In this document: in pieces, positions 36,984 to 48,933 of the stretch | Layout of the letters: every line of letters starts with the position of its first letter | How positions within the stretch are numbered: the first letter of the stretch is position 1 | Origin: Oscheius tipulae | Taxonomy: Eukaryota; Nematoda; Chromadorea; Rhabditida; Rhabditidae | Length of the DNA stretch: 64,000 nt | NCBI GenBank assembly: GCA_037178975.1 | Contig: JASJZH010000006.1 | Span: forward strand, 6,820,001 to 6,884,000 | Direction: 5' to 3' | Made by a program: the position numbers and the translations under genes | Notes under the pieces: generated by a model | Databases searched by the model: none | What the model was told of the DNA's origin: nothing | What the model saw: only the letters and a program-made list of their open reading frames with translations

Positions 36984-38772
36984 ATGACCTACTATAAGAA
37001 GCTACTACATCTAATATGGATATCATTATGCGTGATGTGTTTAATGATCACACAATTAGAAGGTCCGGGTATCTTGGTTTCTCGTGTAACGATACGAAAG
37101 TCATCATTAGCTCCTCTTCCAGCAGTACCTGGACGAAGAATAGTAAATTTTATGCACTTTTAGCTTTAAATCCCAGTTCAGGACATGTCAGAGGAATCAG
37201 AATTTAATTCAAGAGTTGCTATTGTAGAAGTGATTAGTGATAGATGGAAAATTAATGAGTACAGGTGACGAAAATCCATCTTTGGCTTATGTATTCATCA
37301 AATTTTAAGAACGGCGATCGGATCTGTGCAATGCTATGCCGAGATGAAGGGACACCACATGTATCTTTTGAATTTAATGGATCATATGGCAGTATGTGGA
37401 CATCACAAAGATGTGCGTTTCCGCTTGAATTTGCGTGAAACTCCCAGTTTTGAAATAGAATATGATAGTTTTTTCAGTTCTTCTATAGGAGGCATTGTGC
37501 GGTTGCAAACTTACTGGAAAACACGAACCATGATTGGTATGTGTTCATCGACTCGGATATGGAACTTGTCAACCCCTTCAGGTACTTTGTTTTTCAAATG
37601 TAACCTCAAAAGTTCAGATCCTTCCGCGAGTTTATTGATGACAAACATGAAGTCTATTTATATGACCGCTTCTGGAACTGGGAGATTATGGCAGGCAAGA
37701 ATATCAGAGAAGCCTTTTTCTTCTATCAGCTATTTCCAGGTTCTTACATCGTTAAAGGAACCAAATTCGGCAAAGCTTTTGTGCGCGGCTTTGCCAATTT
37801 TGAGTTTATACACCCGCAGATAGTCAATCACGGAACGGACAATGGAGCGATTCAGGTGAATTGAGGAGCATTCATGAGACCCAAAACCTGGGACTGGATT
37901 CAGCTTTATTGTTTTCCAGGCCTATGTGGCGGAAGTTGTCCTTGGCGGACGCGACAAAATACACGAGTGTTGGAATATCTGGTATAATTCGAAGGGCTGG
38001 GACAATATGTTCGACCACGAGTGGTGCGTAAGAAAAGCCCTCGGAGCTGCTGAAGATCTCGGAAGAGTCAAAGTTTTCCGAAAAGTAGGTATCGTAGTAA
38101 CGAGGAATAACTGTACTTTCAGGGAACGGCATGGGCTAGGGACGGCGGGATCACTCAAGGCAAATGGTCCTTAGACTTCGATTTTCTCCTTCATGGTCGG
38201 AAAGAAAGCCAGAAGAAGGTCTGGACGGGTCGTTTGTAAGTGGTACTTTTCGAGATCTTGAACGACGAAACCAACTCGTGTAAGGGCATAGACAGAACGA
38301 TAATGGTAGACTGAGACATCTAGTGGATCCACCGCTGATTTTGAAAGTCCAATATTTGAATCTTACTTATCAATGGCCAATATTATATGCGATGTCCTGT
38401 TCTACTTTTCAAAATTACTCTTGTTTTTATCTTTGCAATTTTCTCGTTTTCAGCCAGGGTGGCTGGTACGACACTCGTCTTCACCCACTTGACCTGGCTA
38501 AGTGTCACCTCGGAACCGAGGATTGGAAATTTAACGACGATATGCTAGTAAACAGGTAAAGAGAACTATTTTCTCCATTTTTCTTCATGTCCCTCGTTTG
38601 TTTCAGATCGGTGATAGTGAAAAACTTAAAGGATAGCGCGCGAGGTATTGTTGGTTTTCTACGTGGAGTGTACATGAGAATCAACAAAACCGAAGTCATC
38701 GAAAATGATCTCAAGAACAACCATGATATCATTGATAGATTTTCTCTTTTCAATGAGACCGAAGAAATCTGA
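36984..38772 (+). CDS. DUF273 family type II membrane glycosyltransferase-like protein
   Basis: Nematode DUF273 protein. The ATG at 36984 lies 8 nt after TTTCAG. A short N-terminus precedes a signal anchor (LIWISLCVMCLMI), so Golgi lumenal (type II) topology is likely. Core: NSRVAIVEVISDRWKINEYR, SVQCYAEMKGHHMYLL, KDFFYRRHCAVANLLE, DWYVFIDSDMELVNPFR with a DxD nucleotide-sugar/metal motif, EVYLYDRFWNWEIMAG, FVRGFANFEFIHPQIVNHG, TDNGAIQ, MFDHEWCVRKALGAAEDLG, RKGTAWARDGG, then GWYDTRLHPLDLAKCHLG and a tail ending FNETEEI. Introns are mostly 36-60 nt; one of about 220 nt precedes GWYDTR. The biochemical activity of DUF273 is, to my knowledge, not established; the glycosyltransferase role is inferred from the DxD fold pattern. 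Confidence 0.87.
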
Positions 38773-39800
38773 TATGGGTCCCTGATGCCAAGCAAAAACA
38801 ACCATTACTGGTACTTTCTTGTAATTTGAGCTGTTTTTAAAGAGACTGGTGCTACTTTTCTTACCGTAGTAAATATTGTCACATTGTTGTTAAGGTACCT
38901 CAATTCTGACCTGTCGGTTATGTTTAGCCACAAGAATTATCGCTCTCGTAACAGCGATCGTACCTACCGATTACTCGACCTTCCTCACGCGAAGAGCCAT
39001 CACCTGTTGGATCAGTTGGTAGGTCGACACACTAGTTCCTTAAACGTGTTTGTGCTTTAGGAAAGAATGTATGAATATTCAACAGAGTGAATAATACGAA
39101 GTTAGATGTCAATGTAGGGTCTTGTCACAGAATCATGTGTTCTACTGAATGTCAGTGATAACTGCTGAATCATTGAACAGAGCCAAAACAACATGAACGG
39201 ATGAACTTTTGAAAGATCGAACTTGAGACCATAGCATTGTCGAAGACATCAAACACTTTATTTCGACCGACAAAAAATAAGAACCGTTCGCAGTTGTATG
39301 ATCATTTTTGACCCTCACTTGAAAAGATGTCCGAAGCTTCCTATGATCCTGATAAGGTTTCCCAGAAGACTATAATGTTTGACAAATACTATTCTTCGAC
39401 GGTTCATCTGTTCCAAATGTAGAAGACCTTTCATTTTTGATTTCTTTGACTTTCAGCATTGTTCTCCAGCATTCAGGTCTTAAAATGTTGGGTTTTAATG
39501 GTATGAATAGTTTGGCAAGCATTATTAGCCAAGTCTTCGAGCTGTTGATTCACGGTGAAATGATCTGCAAACACATATTGCCCCCTCTGACGAACACTTA
39601 TTACTACGGCTTCAGCCCGGTCTCGGAGTACTAGACAAAAATACCTCTATAATAGATCTGAAAAAGTATCCAAGTCTGATTAAACTGCCCACTGAGTGGT
39701 TTGCCAAGCAGCTTACCTGCGGTAGCGCTGAGCATGCGCAGTGGGCGGGGCTATGGCAATGCGGCAGCAGGGTCCGTTCATTCCTTGCAAGCAGAGAGCT
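38773..39800. other. Intergenic with one unassigned coding-like exon pair
   Basis: On +, 38895-39018 plus 39061-39090 reads YLNSDLSVMFSHKNYRSRN, then RTYRLLDLPHAKSHHLLDQL spliced to ERMYEYSTE-stop over a 42-nt intron. It follows an acceptor (GTTGTTAAG) but no upstream exon was found. It could be a small gene starting at the internal ATG (38920) or a lost terminal exon. Confidence 0.35.
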
Positions 39801-42800
39801 ATGCGCTCGCTATTAATTCTATTCTCTTTTATTACTTGCATATCAGGTAAGCTTTTCCTACTTTCATCTATCTTGTTATACGTTTTTCTATTTGTTTCTC
39901 TGTGAGGAAAACATCTCCAGGCTTCTCACTCTACATTTGTTTATTGCCAGTAGGTCTTCAACTGGGGGATAGACAAACTTGCACCCTAGAATTCCAGGAG
40001 CAAGCTTTTCAATTGCTCTTGATTTCGAAACCCAGGGGACTAACGAAGAACCCCTTCCACTCGCGAACATTTACCAAAGGTCTTTTGACGAAAGATGAAC
40101 CAGGCAGACGAACTCTGCAATTGTTTGTTAGTTTCTCGTCCTACCCTTTTAGCAGTTGATCAAATTCGCCCTTTTGTCCGTGTTTGCTCGACGTTCCGTT
40201 GCCGAAACCTGCACTTTCCGGAAGACTTCTTTGAATAAATTAATTAGAAAGACTGGGGACTTCAAGTCCTATACCGTCTTTTCCGCGACTTTTTGCCATA
40301 TGACTAAAGAAACTGACAAAGAGCTCGGTCAGCAGTCTGTCTTTGTCCCTTCGCGTGGCGTCGGTTTTTGTTTAGCCTCTGTGAGCATGGACAAACACTG
40401 ATATCCTGGGAAAAATCACTTCGAAGAACACAACTGAGAAGAGGTTAATCTCTTGTCAAGTGTATGGGCTAAAAGACTTTGCGGTAGTCAGAATGGCATA
40501 TTAGTGTGTGTATTAGGCGGCGCGCACTGACAAGGCTAAACACTTGACGGGAACAGTCTTGCTCTCTTGCGGACGTGGGTCGCCAAAACTCACAAGCTGT
40601 CGGAAATTAGCAGCTTCCGTAGAGATCAGCTACAAAGTTTCAAAGTCTGGAGCCTCCCTCCTTTCAAAAACAGCCTTGGGATTAGATTTAGCGCATAGGG
40701 GGAAAGACATAGATCAACTCAAAAAATGTGCCATCTTCAGCTTGGAATCTGACCCTCAGTCCTCATGGCGAGAGGCTTACAAATCGAAGGAGTGGCGATA
40801 ATTTTCTCGTCGTGTGCAAAGTGAAGGAATATAATGGAGCAGCTAGTGACGTGAAAGTTGACTGGTTCAGAAACGGAAACAAAGTGGCACGACTCGGAAG
40901 GTAATTCATCTCTTCAAATGGACACGTCCGAGACATTTTTCTAGCGTAATGACCATCAACACTCCTTACTCGAATCAGCTTCTCATCAATCGTCCCAAGA
41001 CAACCGACGGAGGTGTCTATGTGTGCAAAGCGGAGGTGGAAGGCGAGACACGAGAAGTCAGTGCTGAAATCTCTTTTGTTGGTAAGTAGTCTCTTCGAAC
41101 TTTCCGTAATCTCGGGTGCGTGTGTTTCTCGGCTTTTGTGCCATAACAGTTCCGCTAATGAACGCACGTCTCATTAGAGAAATGTGGGCTAGACAAACAA
41201 GTTGGTCCGCTGCCGGCATGTCACAGGTCAAGGTGGCAAAATTGCGGACCATGCCATGTGGAATAGGAGCCAACCAATAGGGTCCACTCCAATTAGGGCA
41301 TCCTCAAAGAGACAGAGCGCCCTCGTCTCTTGAAACTTGGGGGCTCATTCCATGAGATTTCAGATCCTCCCAAGTTTGTCGAGCCCGAGACCGAACAGCA
41401 CCCCGAGGAGGGAACAACGGCTGAAATCAGATGCAAAGTGGAAGGCGATGAAGGACTTGAAGTTTTCTGGCAGTTCAATGGACTGACCCTCGATGAAAGT
41501 GAGTTCAAGCAAACAATTAGATCCGTTCTGCAATATGTTCGATCGATCATCCTCTCGATCTCATTACGCAACAGTAGCTTGACGCAAGCGCTGAAGAGCT
41601 CTGCCTGAAAGGTCGCCGCCTTCTACTGTTTCTCTTTTCGGAACGATGGGAAAACCTCAAGTGAAGACCCATTAGCGCTGATCCTAAAGCGATATCACAT
41701 TTCAAAATGCCCAAATGCTTAAACAGCCCACACTATTTGTGTTGCTGTATAAAAAGTCGCATTTGCTGTTTGGTTTCTGCCCTCTGTGTTAAGTGGGGGT
41801 AATCCCTGGGTCAAGCTCGTAAGCTAGTATCATCAGTTACGAGCCAGCCGTTTTCTCCTACTCTCCGAGAAAAGTCTGCTGGACCATGAAGACGGCCTGA
41901 GAGCGGCAGAAAGGGGGATGAGACAATGGCATCCGGACGCTTTTGGACTGACCGCCTTTGTCCCCCGTTCGAATGGTATTCATTGTACCGACCACCCACG
42001 ATTTGCATATTGAAGCAGGCAACTAGCTATCAATTAGGAGGCGCTGACCAACACCTTAGGCTATTCACGTTACTGCTGCGGGACACAGTTGCAATATGTC
42101 GGGTTCAGTTTAAAGAAGAAGACCATATGATTTGCATATTTATGGGGGTCAAGCAATCGTCGTCTAATCCTTTGTGCGACGATTACAGGGCGGCGATTGC
42201 CATCTGTCTTCGAAAGGCTTTGTGTTGCGTGAACGCAGATTTTGCTTCATTGTGGCCAGATTTCGAGGATAAGTCAATTAGAAGAGCCAGCAGAACCGCT
42301 GTTTGAAATTCGAGCCAACTGCCTAATCTGTGGTGTGTGTCTTTGCTATGTGGCCCGTGAATACGTGGGAACGCTTATCCTGCAACCGACCGTTCTAAAG
42401 ATATCGCGGAAGAGCGAGAGGACACCAGCTAGACAAACTGCCACTGTATTTGAGTTGCGCAACAGAAAGAAGGCTCATTGATTTGGCTGTGGCAAAATTT
42501 TTTTTAGGGGTACCCCCCTTGTTTGCGCTGGGCTAGGTTTCATCCTAAAAACCGTTGGCCAACAAACGGTCCTCCCACTTGGTTCGAGTATCTCATTTCA
42601 CGGGAAAGAGCAATTAGGAAAAAAGTTATAGGCTCTCCAAGAGGATACGATTTCACCGATGACAAGCAGACCCTTGTTATCCAGAACTATAATTCTAAAA
42701 AGGATGACGGTGTCTACTACTGCAATGCCGCCCAGTACAGCTCGTTTGAGACTCTCACCATCAATGTGTCTGGATACTGTAAGTATCTATAAAAACGAGT

Positions 42801-45800
42801 CTGATTCAACTATTTAGCTCGACCGGTGATTACTGTCTTCGACATCCCAGAGAACGGCCGTGGCTTCGAGGGACACAGCGCTCAACTCAAGTGTGGGGCT
42901 GTCGGCAAACCGCAGCCGACCTACAAGTGGCTGAACCAGGTAGGAATCACACATAGAGTAAATAGGCTCAGACGGATTCAGTGATCCTCGTAAAGTGGCC
43001 AGGAGGGACCCTCCTTCGCATTCCTGGGAGTCTATTATCGCGCGATGCGGGTGTTCGCGGTGATTGAATCGTATGGCTCTCAATATCCCGCGGGAAAACG
43101 CTTTCAGACGCGCAAGTTATTCATACTTATGCACTAAGAGAGATGCAATCGATGCCCACGACAAGCGCACATTACTCCGTAGTGAAAGGAAATAAATGGA
43201 AGTGTGTCCATTCCCCCGGGAAGCGTAGGATTCTGACAGCGATCAGGTCAAATGACGACTGTTTGACGCGTTTTTCGGGCATATGTTGCCACAGTCTTTA
43301 TTGTTTACCATCGCAGCCATTAGGCTTTCGCAGACTCTTACCATATGCAGTCTTCGAGGTAGGGGCTTTTTTATGAAGGGTGGTCATTTTTAGGCCTCGA
43401 CCATCTGTTGAGCGGCAAAACAGATTTACACCTATCATATGCAAATCGGGCGCGACTGAGATTGGTGCTGGGGATGTCTCCATCTGTCAGTAGGACCATG
43501 AATAATAGTTGGGCACACCTGGCTGACGATCTGCGCACCGAGACAAAGCGTCGTGTGCTCCTGAAAGGTCATCAGCGTGCCTAACCTAAACGGTAAAATG
43601 GTCACGCTATGTGCCTATCAGGGTCATGTCAACGGTTCTGTATACTCGGTAGTTGACTATCGGGAACGCGAGCTCTGAGCGATAGCATACATAGTTTTTA
43701 AAAAAGAGTCAAATGGGCAGTTGCTATGCGACCCGCTATTTTTGTCCATTTACAAGCAATTTGGAACCCCCACTGGTTGTATCTTATTGTTTCTGTTTCC
43801 GCTTGGTTTCTCAGCCGACCCAAATGGTGGGGATTATCCTATGCCCCGACAGGGGCTGACCCTGTTGTCACCTCGTTGATGAATTAATCTCATCTGGATA
43901 ACTTACAGGAGGGAGAAGAGATCGAGAACTCTGATAAGCATAGTGTCGAAGATGGACTCCTGGTCATTGAGTCTCTTTCGTCCGAGGATGCTGGAGCCTA
44001 CAAGTGCATCGCCTCCAATGCTATCGGAAACGACAGCAAGTCTGAAGAGATCACCGTTTTCTGTAAGCTAACTCGAAGGGAAAAACTAATTTTGCATTTT
44101 CAGTGAAGCCAAGGATTGAGCGCATGGTCGACATCACCAAGAAAACGAACGAAAATGTGGAAATCGTCTGCAGATACAGCGGAGAAGGAGACTTGAAAGC
44201 CAAATTCGTTTTTGAGGATCAGGAATACGCTGTAAGTGTTTTGTTTCTCATATTTACAAGGGATCTTCAGGTGATTGAGGAGGAAGAAGCCACCACTGCT
44301 GGAGGTACCAGCCAAGAAGTCGAGCCTGAATCTGCCGAAGAAGAAACAGAAACTACTACTGAAGCTGCAGAGGAGGAAGGTGGCGCTGACGAGAAGGAAG
44401 CCAGTAAGGAGACCTCCACGGCCGAAGCTGCCAGAACATCTGTTGAAGACGATGAGGAAGATAAAGAGACTACTCTGGCTCCTTCAGCTGAGTTGGATGA
44501 GGCCTCTGAAGAGAAACACGGTGATAATGAAGAGGATCCCGAGGAAGAGGAGGAGAACACCAGGTGGAAGAGAGTAAGTACTCCAATTATCTAGTAACTA
44601 GCCAGGCTGGCGCCTTTGAAAACCACTCTGGCGCCAAAAATCGCAGGTAGTTAATTGTCGCAGCGCGGCGATGATATGCAAATGACATGTTGCGCTCCAG
44701 GTTGACACATCTGGACGGGATTACAGTAATGATCGGGTTTTGTGGGAGAGACAAGAGGGATGTATAACCTTGACTCAGTGACTCAAATTATAGCGTACAT
44801 TTTCAGTACGTCACTGATGTCACCTCCGACCGAGTCAGTGTCCGCGCCGAAGGCAACTCGCTCATCTTGACTGTGAGTCAGCTGTCCTTGGAAGATGCTG
44901 GAGCCTACAAATGTCTGGTCAAAAACGAGGCTGGAACCTCGAACAGAACTGCCAATCTGGCAATCACTCGTACGTTTTGAACTCCTGATTTTAAACACAT
45001 TTTTTTTTTAGACGCCCCGGTACTCAAGTCCTCTTCCGACGAGACTGTGCGCTCTTACGAGGGACACACTGCTACCATCTACTGTGAGGTGTCTGCTGTC
45101 CCTGAGGCCAAGTGGACATGGTATAGAGATGGAGATGAGGTAGTTTTTTCTTTTTTTAAATCAACTCTTTTTCTATAGGTCGAAGCAGATGGAACTGCGG
45201 TGATCATTGACAGAACTGGCTCTACTACCCGTCTCACTTTTGACAGCAAGAAGGGGGCCAACTATGGTGTCTACAAGTGCAAGGCTGACAACGGAATCGG
45301 TGAGATGACTCACGAGATGAGGGTTATTGAAATAGGTAAGTGGCTCAGATAGTCGTAAAAGATCGTAAAACGTTATAGTTGCACCTGGCGCACCAATTGG
45401 TCTTGATTGCAAGCAGCTCGTGTATCCCAACTACGGAAAATGCTTTATCAGTGAAGGAACCTACGAAGACGAGGCCTCCGAGCCTTCCGAGATCGAATTC
45501 CAAGTTGCCAAACTTGATGATGTCAATGCCAACTTTGATTGGGAGAGTGCTCAAATCTTCAGGGTCGACTACGGTAAATATTCTCTTCCGATATCAAAAA
45601 CAACTTTTCAGACTCGAAGGGAATGGCCGTCCCTAATCTCGAGCCTAGTACACAGTATCAGGTCCGTGCCAAGGCCATCAACGAAGCCGGCGACTCCGAT
45701 TTCATTGAGCCCGTGAACATGGAAACTACTGAACCCTGGGTTCCATCCGCTCCTGAAGATGTCGAAATGGACTGTCAGGAAAGCTGTACCGTCTCCTGGT

Positions 45801-46332
45801 CCAAGCCTAACGATCACGGCTCCGAAATCACTGGATATCAAGTCACCGTTGGAGAACTGGTGAAGAGAGAAGAGACTGGAGAGGTATTGCGATGTCAAGC
45901 CACAAAATGACAACCTTTTTAGCTCGTTCCTTCCGGAGCCAAGGATTTCACTGTTTCCGTCCAGTCTGAAGACAAGTCGGTCCAGATCAACGGAATCAAG
46001 CCGCACTCTTTCTACAGAGTTTCTGTCGTTGCTGTCAACACTGTTGGAGCTGGAGATCACACCACGATCGACAAGGAGACTGATGGCTAGAACTTTTTTT
46101 AAAAGAATCGACAAGAATGTTTACAGACAATCCGACGGAGCTGTGTGAATCCAAATGGGACCTCACCAAATGCGCTATTGCCGGTGGTATGGCTCTGCTT
46201 CTTTTGTTCTTTGTGATCGATGTCATTTGTTGCAAAGTCAACCAGTGTGGTCTGTTGGCTTGCATCTGCTTCAACTGCTGTGGTCGTGGTGACTCCAACC
46301 GCAAAGAAAGGGATCTCGAGACCGGGAGGTGA
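39801..46332 (+). CDS. ncam-1: NCAM-type neural cell adhesion molecule
   Basis: Sixteen-exon model, 2,616 coding nt (871 residues), all phases consistent. Signal peptide MRSLLILFSFITCIS; five Ig domains (about 40741-41081, 41364-42778, 42818-44062, 44104-44969, 45012-45335) each with Cys...W...DxGxYxC; two FN3 domains (45379-46085); one TM helix and a juxtamembrane Cys-rich stretch, DVICCKVNQCGLLACICFN, matching the palmitoylated DVTCYFLNKCGLLMCI of vertebrate NCAM. Exon 9 (44271-44573) is a 101-residue Glu/Thr/Ala-rich acidic insert inside Ig4. Four introns exceed 200 nt (39847-40740, 41499-42631, 42940-43908, 44574-44806); three of the later ones carry octamer motifs. Intron 15 (46086-46126) needs a GC donor; without splicing a TAG follows at once. 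The tail ends DLETGR-stop at 46332, but AG|GTGAGA there could be a donor to a further short exon. Role: homophilic adhesion in axon growth and synapse contact. Confidence 0.9.
42001..42008 (+). promoter_or_regulatory. Octamer motif ATTTGCAT (POU-type) in NCAM intron 4
   Basis: ATTTGCATAT; one of four exact octamers in NCAM introns. Confidence 0.5.
42130..42137 (+). promoter_or_regulatory. Octamer motif ATTTGCAT (POU-type) in NCAM intron 4
   Basis: ATTTGCATATT, 129 nt from the previous octamer and same orientation, with the flanks GATTTGCATATT conserved. Confidence 0.5.
43439..43446 (-). promoter_or_regulatory. Octamer motif (ATGCAAAT on +) in NCAM intron 6
   Basis: Reads ATATGCAAATC on +, the reverse complement of the GATTTGCATAT flanks seen twice in intron 4. 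Confidence 0.5.
44676..44683 (-). promoter_or_regulatory. Octamer motif (ATGCAAAT on +) in NCAM intron 9
   Basis: Reads GATATGCAAATGA on +; in the intron immediately after the acidic cassette exon. Confidence 0.5.
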
Positions 46333-46748
46333 GACATTCTTTATTACATTCTAACAAATATTTTTGAGGGGAGAGTCCGGTCGACTTTTGGACAGCCAAG
46401 CGAGGTAAATCTGTGTGGAGAGAAGGCTTTATGTCCGTCAGTTTTGTGCAATAATTGCTGCCGTCGTCTCCCTGTGGTGCATTTTTGTCTCTGGGTGTCA
46501 TCATGATTCTTCTAGTTTTCAGCCAAAAAAGTTATCTACTTCCCCTACAAACCACCGTCTAGTAACTATTGCCCCTTTTAAGTGAAAATACCTAGATCAA
46601 CTAAAAAAACTCATGTTCTCGTGTCCAATATAGTCACTTTGCTCTAATTGCCACAAATAGTGTTACTGTCTCTATCCAGCCCTCCCCTTCTAAAATTGGA
46701 CGTGCTCGGGTCCCACATATTTTGTTGTGGTTTTTCAATTATGTTCAT

Positions 46749-46754
46749 AATAAA
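46749..46754 (+). promoter_or_regulatory. Polyadenylation signal of NCAM gene
   Basis: AATAAA about 420 nt after the TGA and 130 nt before the next gene's ATG. Confidence 0.6.
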
Positions 46755-46884
46755 TTTTGTTGCTCTCAAGTCTAGCCATCCTCTTCAAGTGACCCCTGAA
46801 TGCGTAACTTTGGACCTCGACTGAGCAGCTGGCAATCGCTGTGTAACCCGCCACCAGTGGGACAACTCTTAGCATATCTGCCAG

Positions 46885-48933
46885 ATGCAATTCACACCGT
46901 TCTGGCTCATTTTATCGTTGATCACATGCTCTACTGCTATTCCGACTAGAGAGTTTAAAGTCAAGAAGGGCAAATTTTTCACTTATACTTTGCATTCGGC
47001 ATCTCTCTTCAATCAAACAGGTGAGTCTCTTTTCTTAACGATTTTTCAAGCTTTAACCTCAACAAAAGTTTGACTTTGAAAACGAAGGTGATAATATCCT
47101 TCTTTTAAGCACTTTGGCTGGGATTTTTACAGTTATATTTTAGTTCCTGTTAAATGGTCCGCTACAATCAAAGGCCGACCAGCTCTGCCTCAATGGCTTC
47201 ATGTACTTCATTCTAAGCACGCTCCTCTAGCGTATTTAATTGGTTAGTTCACTCCTACGGATAAAAAATGTGACTTTTGGTACAGGAACTCCTGTGACTT
47301 CTGCCCGTACAGTCACTGTCCACATTTTAGCCAAACGACAAGATACCTTTGCCAGCCAAGACATGTACATAATCTTTTCTTTGGAAGAAGATGATAAGTA
47401 TTCATTAAAGTTGTTAACATTTGATTGTTCAGAAGGTTTTACCAAGTCAACTACTCAAACCATTGATCTGACCATTAAGAACATTGATGCGGAAGAGTTC
47501 GTGGACAGTAGATCTGGCTTGATAAGTGAGCTCTATTTGATCAAAACTTATTCAAAATCTAGAAAAACTTGAACAGTCAGTATCTGACACTTTCCGGGGG
47601 AAACTTGTCAATCCCTACATTTTCAACATTCAAAACGAGGCTTCCATCGAGAAAATGCAGAGTCTCAGATGGGAAAAGTTCGGGTAAGAAATGTTTATAT
47701 TCATTTTCAACTTTAACAGGAGCAACAATCAGCCGACTGACCTATCTTCACAAACTAAAGGGTATTCAAAATTTTGACTCATGTAGGATTGCTTCCGCTT
47801 ATATTTAGCATGTGGCAGAGATTTGTAGAGCTAAACATGTTAAGGTTTTTTTGCTTATTTGCTCTCACGGATATTGAAGCCTTCGTCGCAAGCGGTTTCA
47901 ATGACTATGTGATCATTTCTTCTTTCAGGTCAATCGTATCTATCGGGACTCAACGAGGCTTCTACCCGAACGTTTATAGCCTCGTTCAGAACCTCCGTGC
48001 TAATCCGAACTATTGCAAAAAGGCCAATCAAGTCATTGTAAACCGCTTTTTCGCACCGTCGTTTCAAATTGATTGGTGTCGGACGCAGCTGGTAGATTTG
48101 AGAAATTCACACAACTAGTAAGATCTTTTCAGAAGAACATCACGTTGTTGCACGAGGTCGTAGAGCTTGAAGCTCAAAAAAACACTGTTGCACCAGTTGA
48201 AATTGATCAGGTATTTGACATTCTCACAATCAATTTTGGAACTTTTTAGAGTCTACCTCCCACCCCACCTTCTGATTATTATACGGATAAAGGAGGATGG
48301 TGGTATTTTGGACTGATCTTCCCAGCTTTCGGTTTCATCGCCTTCATCGTTTTACTCATTCTCACTTACATCTTTTTTGGAAAGAGAACGGGCCAGGATC
48401 ACAGGGACAGAAATACCCCCAAGTACCTTTTTAAGCATTTTTAAAAGGTGTAGTGTTCAGAGAACAACTGGAAGAGTTCATCAGTGTTCGTGAAAGTCAA
48501 CGCCATCTTCGGGAGCTCTCAGTTCAACGACAACTTCTGTTGATGTCTACAGATAGAGACAACTCTGCGGTTCCAACAGGTAAGCTATTTTGACTACCCG
48601 TTTTCATACCAATGAATGGCAAGGAATAAAATCTCGAAACTTTTCAGGAATACACTCATTCCTGCAACCAAAAAGCAGAGCGCCCACCAGTTTCAGCGGA
48701 TCAACTAGATTCAGTAAAAGTGCAAGTCGACTCAATGAGCCTACAGCAGGTAGGGACGACATTTACCTATAAGTTTTTCAATAGTTGTACCAGAAGAAGC
48801 TCTGGAAAACGTTCCAGTTGGAAAGCAAACTGTGGCAGAAGCTGCGAAACAGTGTGGAAGTTCGCTACATCTCTATCGAAATCCTCTTGACACTGAATCG
48901 GATGAAGACAATGAATCGGATAGTTTGGAATAG
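46885..48933 (+). CDS. sgca-1: Alpha/epsilon-sarcoglycan
   Basis: Type I membrane subunit of the sarcoglycan complex, a partner of dystrophin-dystroglycan at the muscle membrane. Signal peptide MQFTPFWLILSLITCSTA. The cadherin-like ectodomain includes VPVKWSATIKGRPALPQW (vertebrate: VTYKATLKDKPDLPSW), YLIGTPVTSARTVTVHI, DLTIKNIDAEEFVDS (FFIKNMNVEEM) and FAPSFQIDWCRTQL (RTQFYIDWCKISL). Then PPSDYYTDKGGWW, a TM helix (LIFPAFGFIAFIVLLILTYI), FFGKRTG and a cytoplasmic tail rich in Ser/Arg ending in the acidic TESDEDNESDSLE. Splicing from QIDWCRTQL skips a 45-nt intron. The middle part (47690-47940) has alternative splice readings; whether 47402-47440 is retained as exon is uncertain. It starts about 550 nt after the NCAM stop, same strand; no operon-type spacing is evident. 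Confidence 0.87.

Noticed and set aside
44267-44577. Ser-rich - frame and Lys-rich + frame opposite the acidic NCAM exon
   Set aside because: Shadows of the low-complexity Glu-rich exon in other frames.
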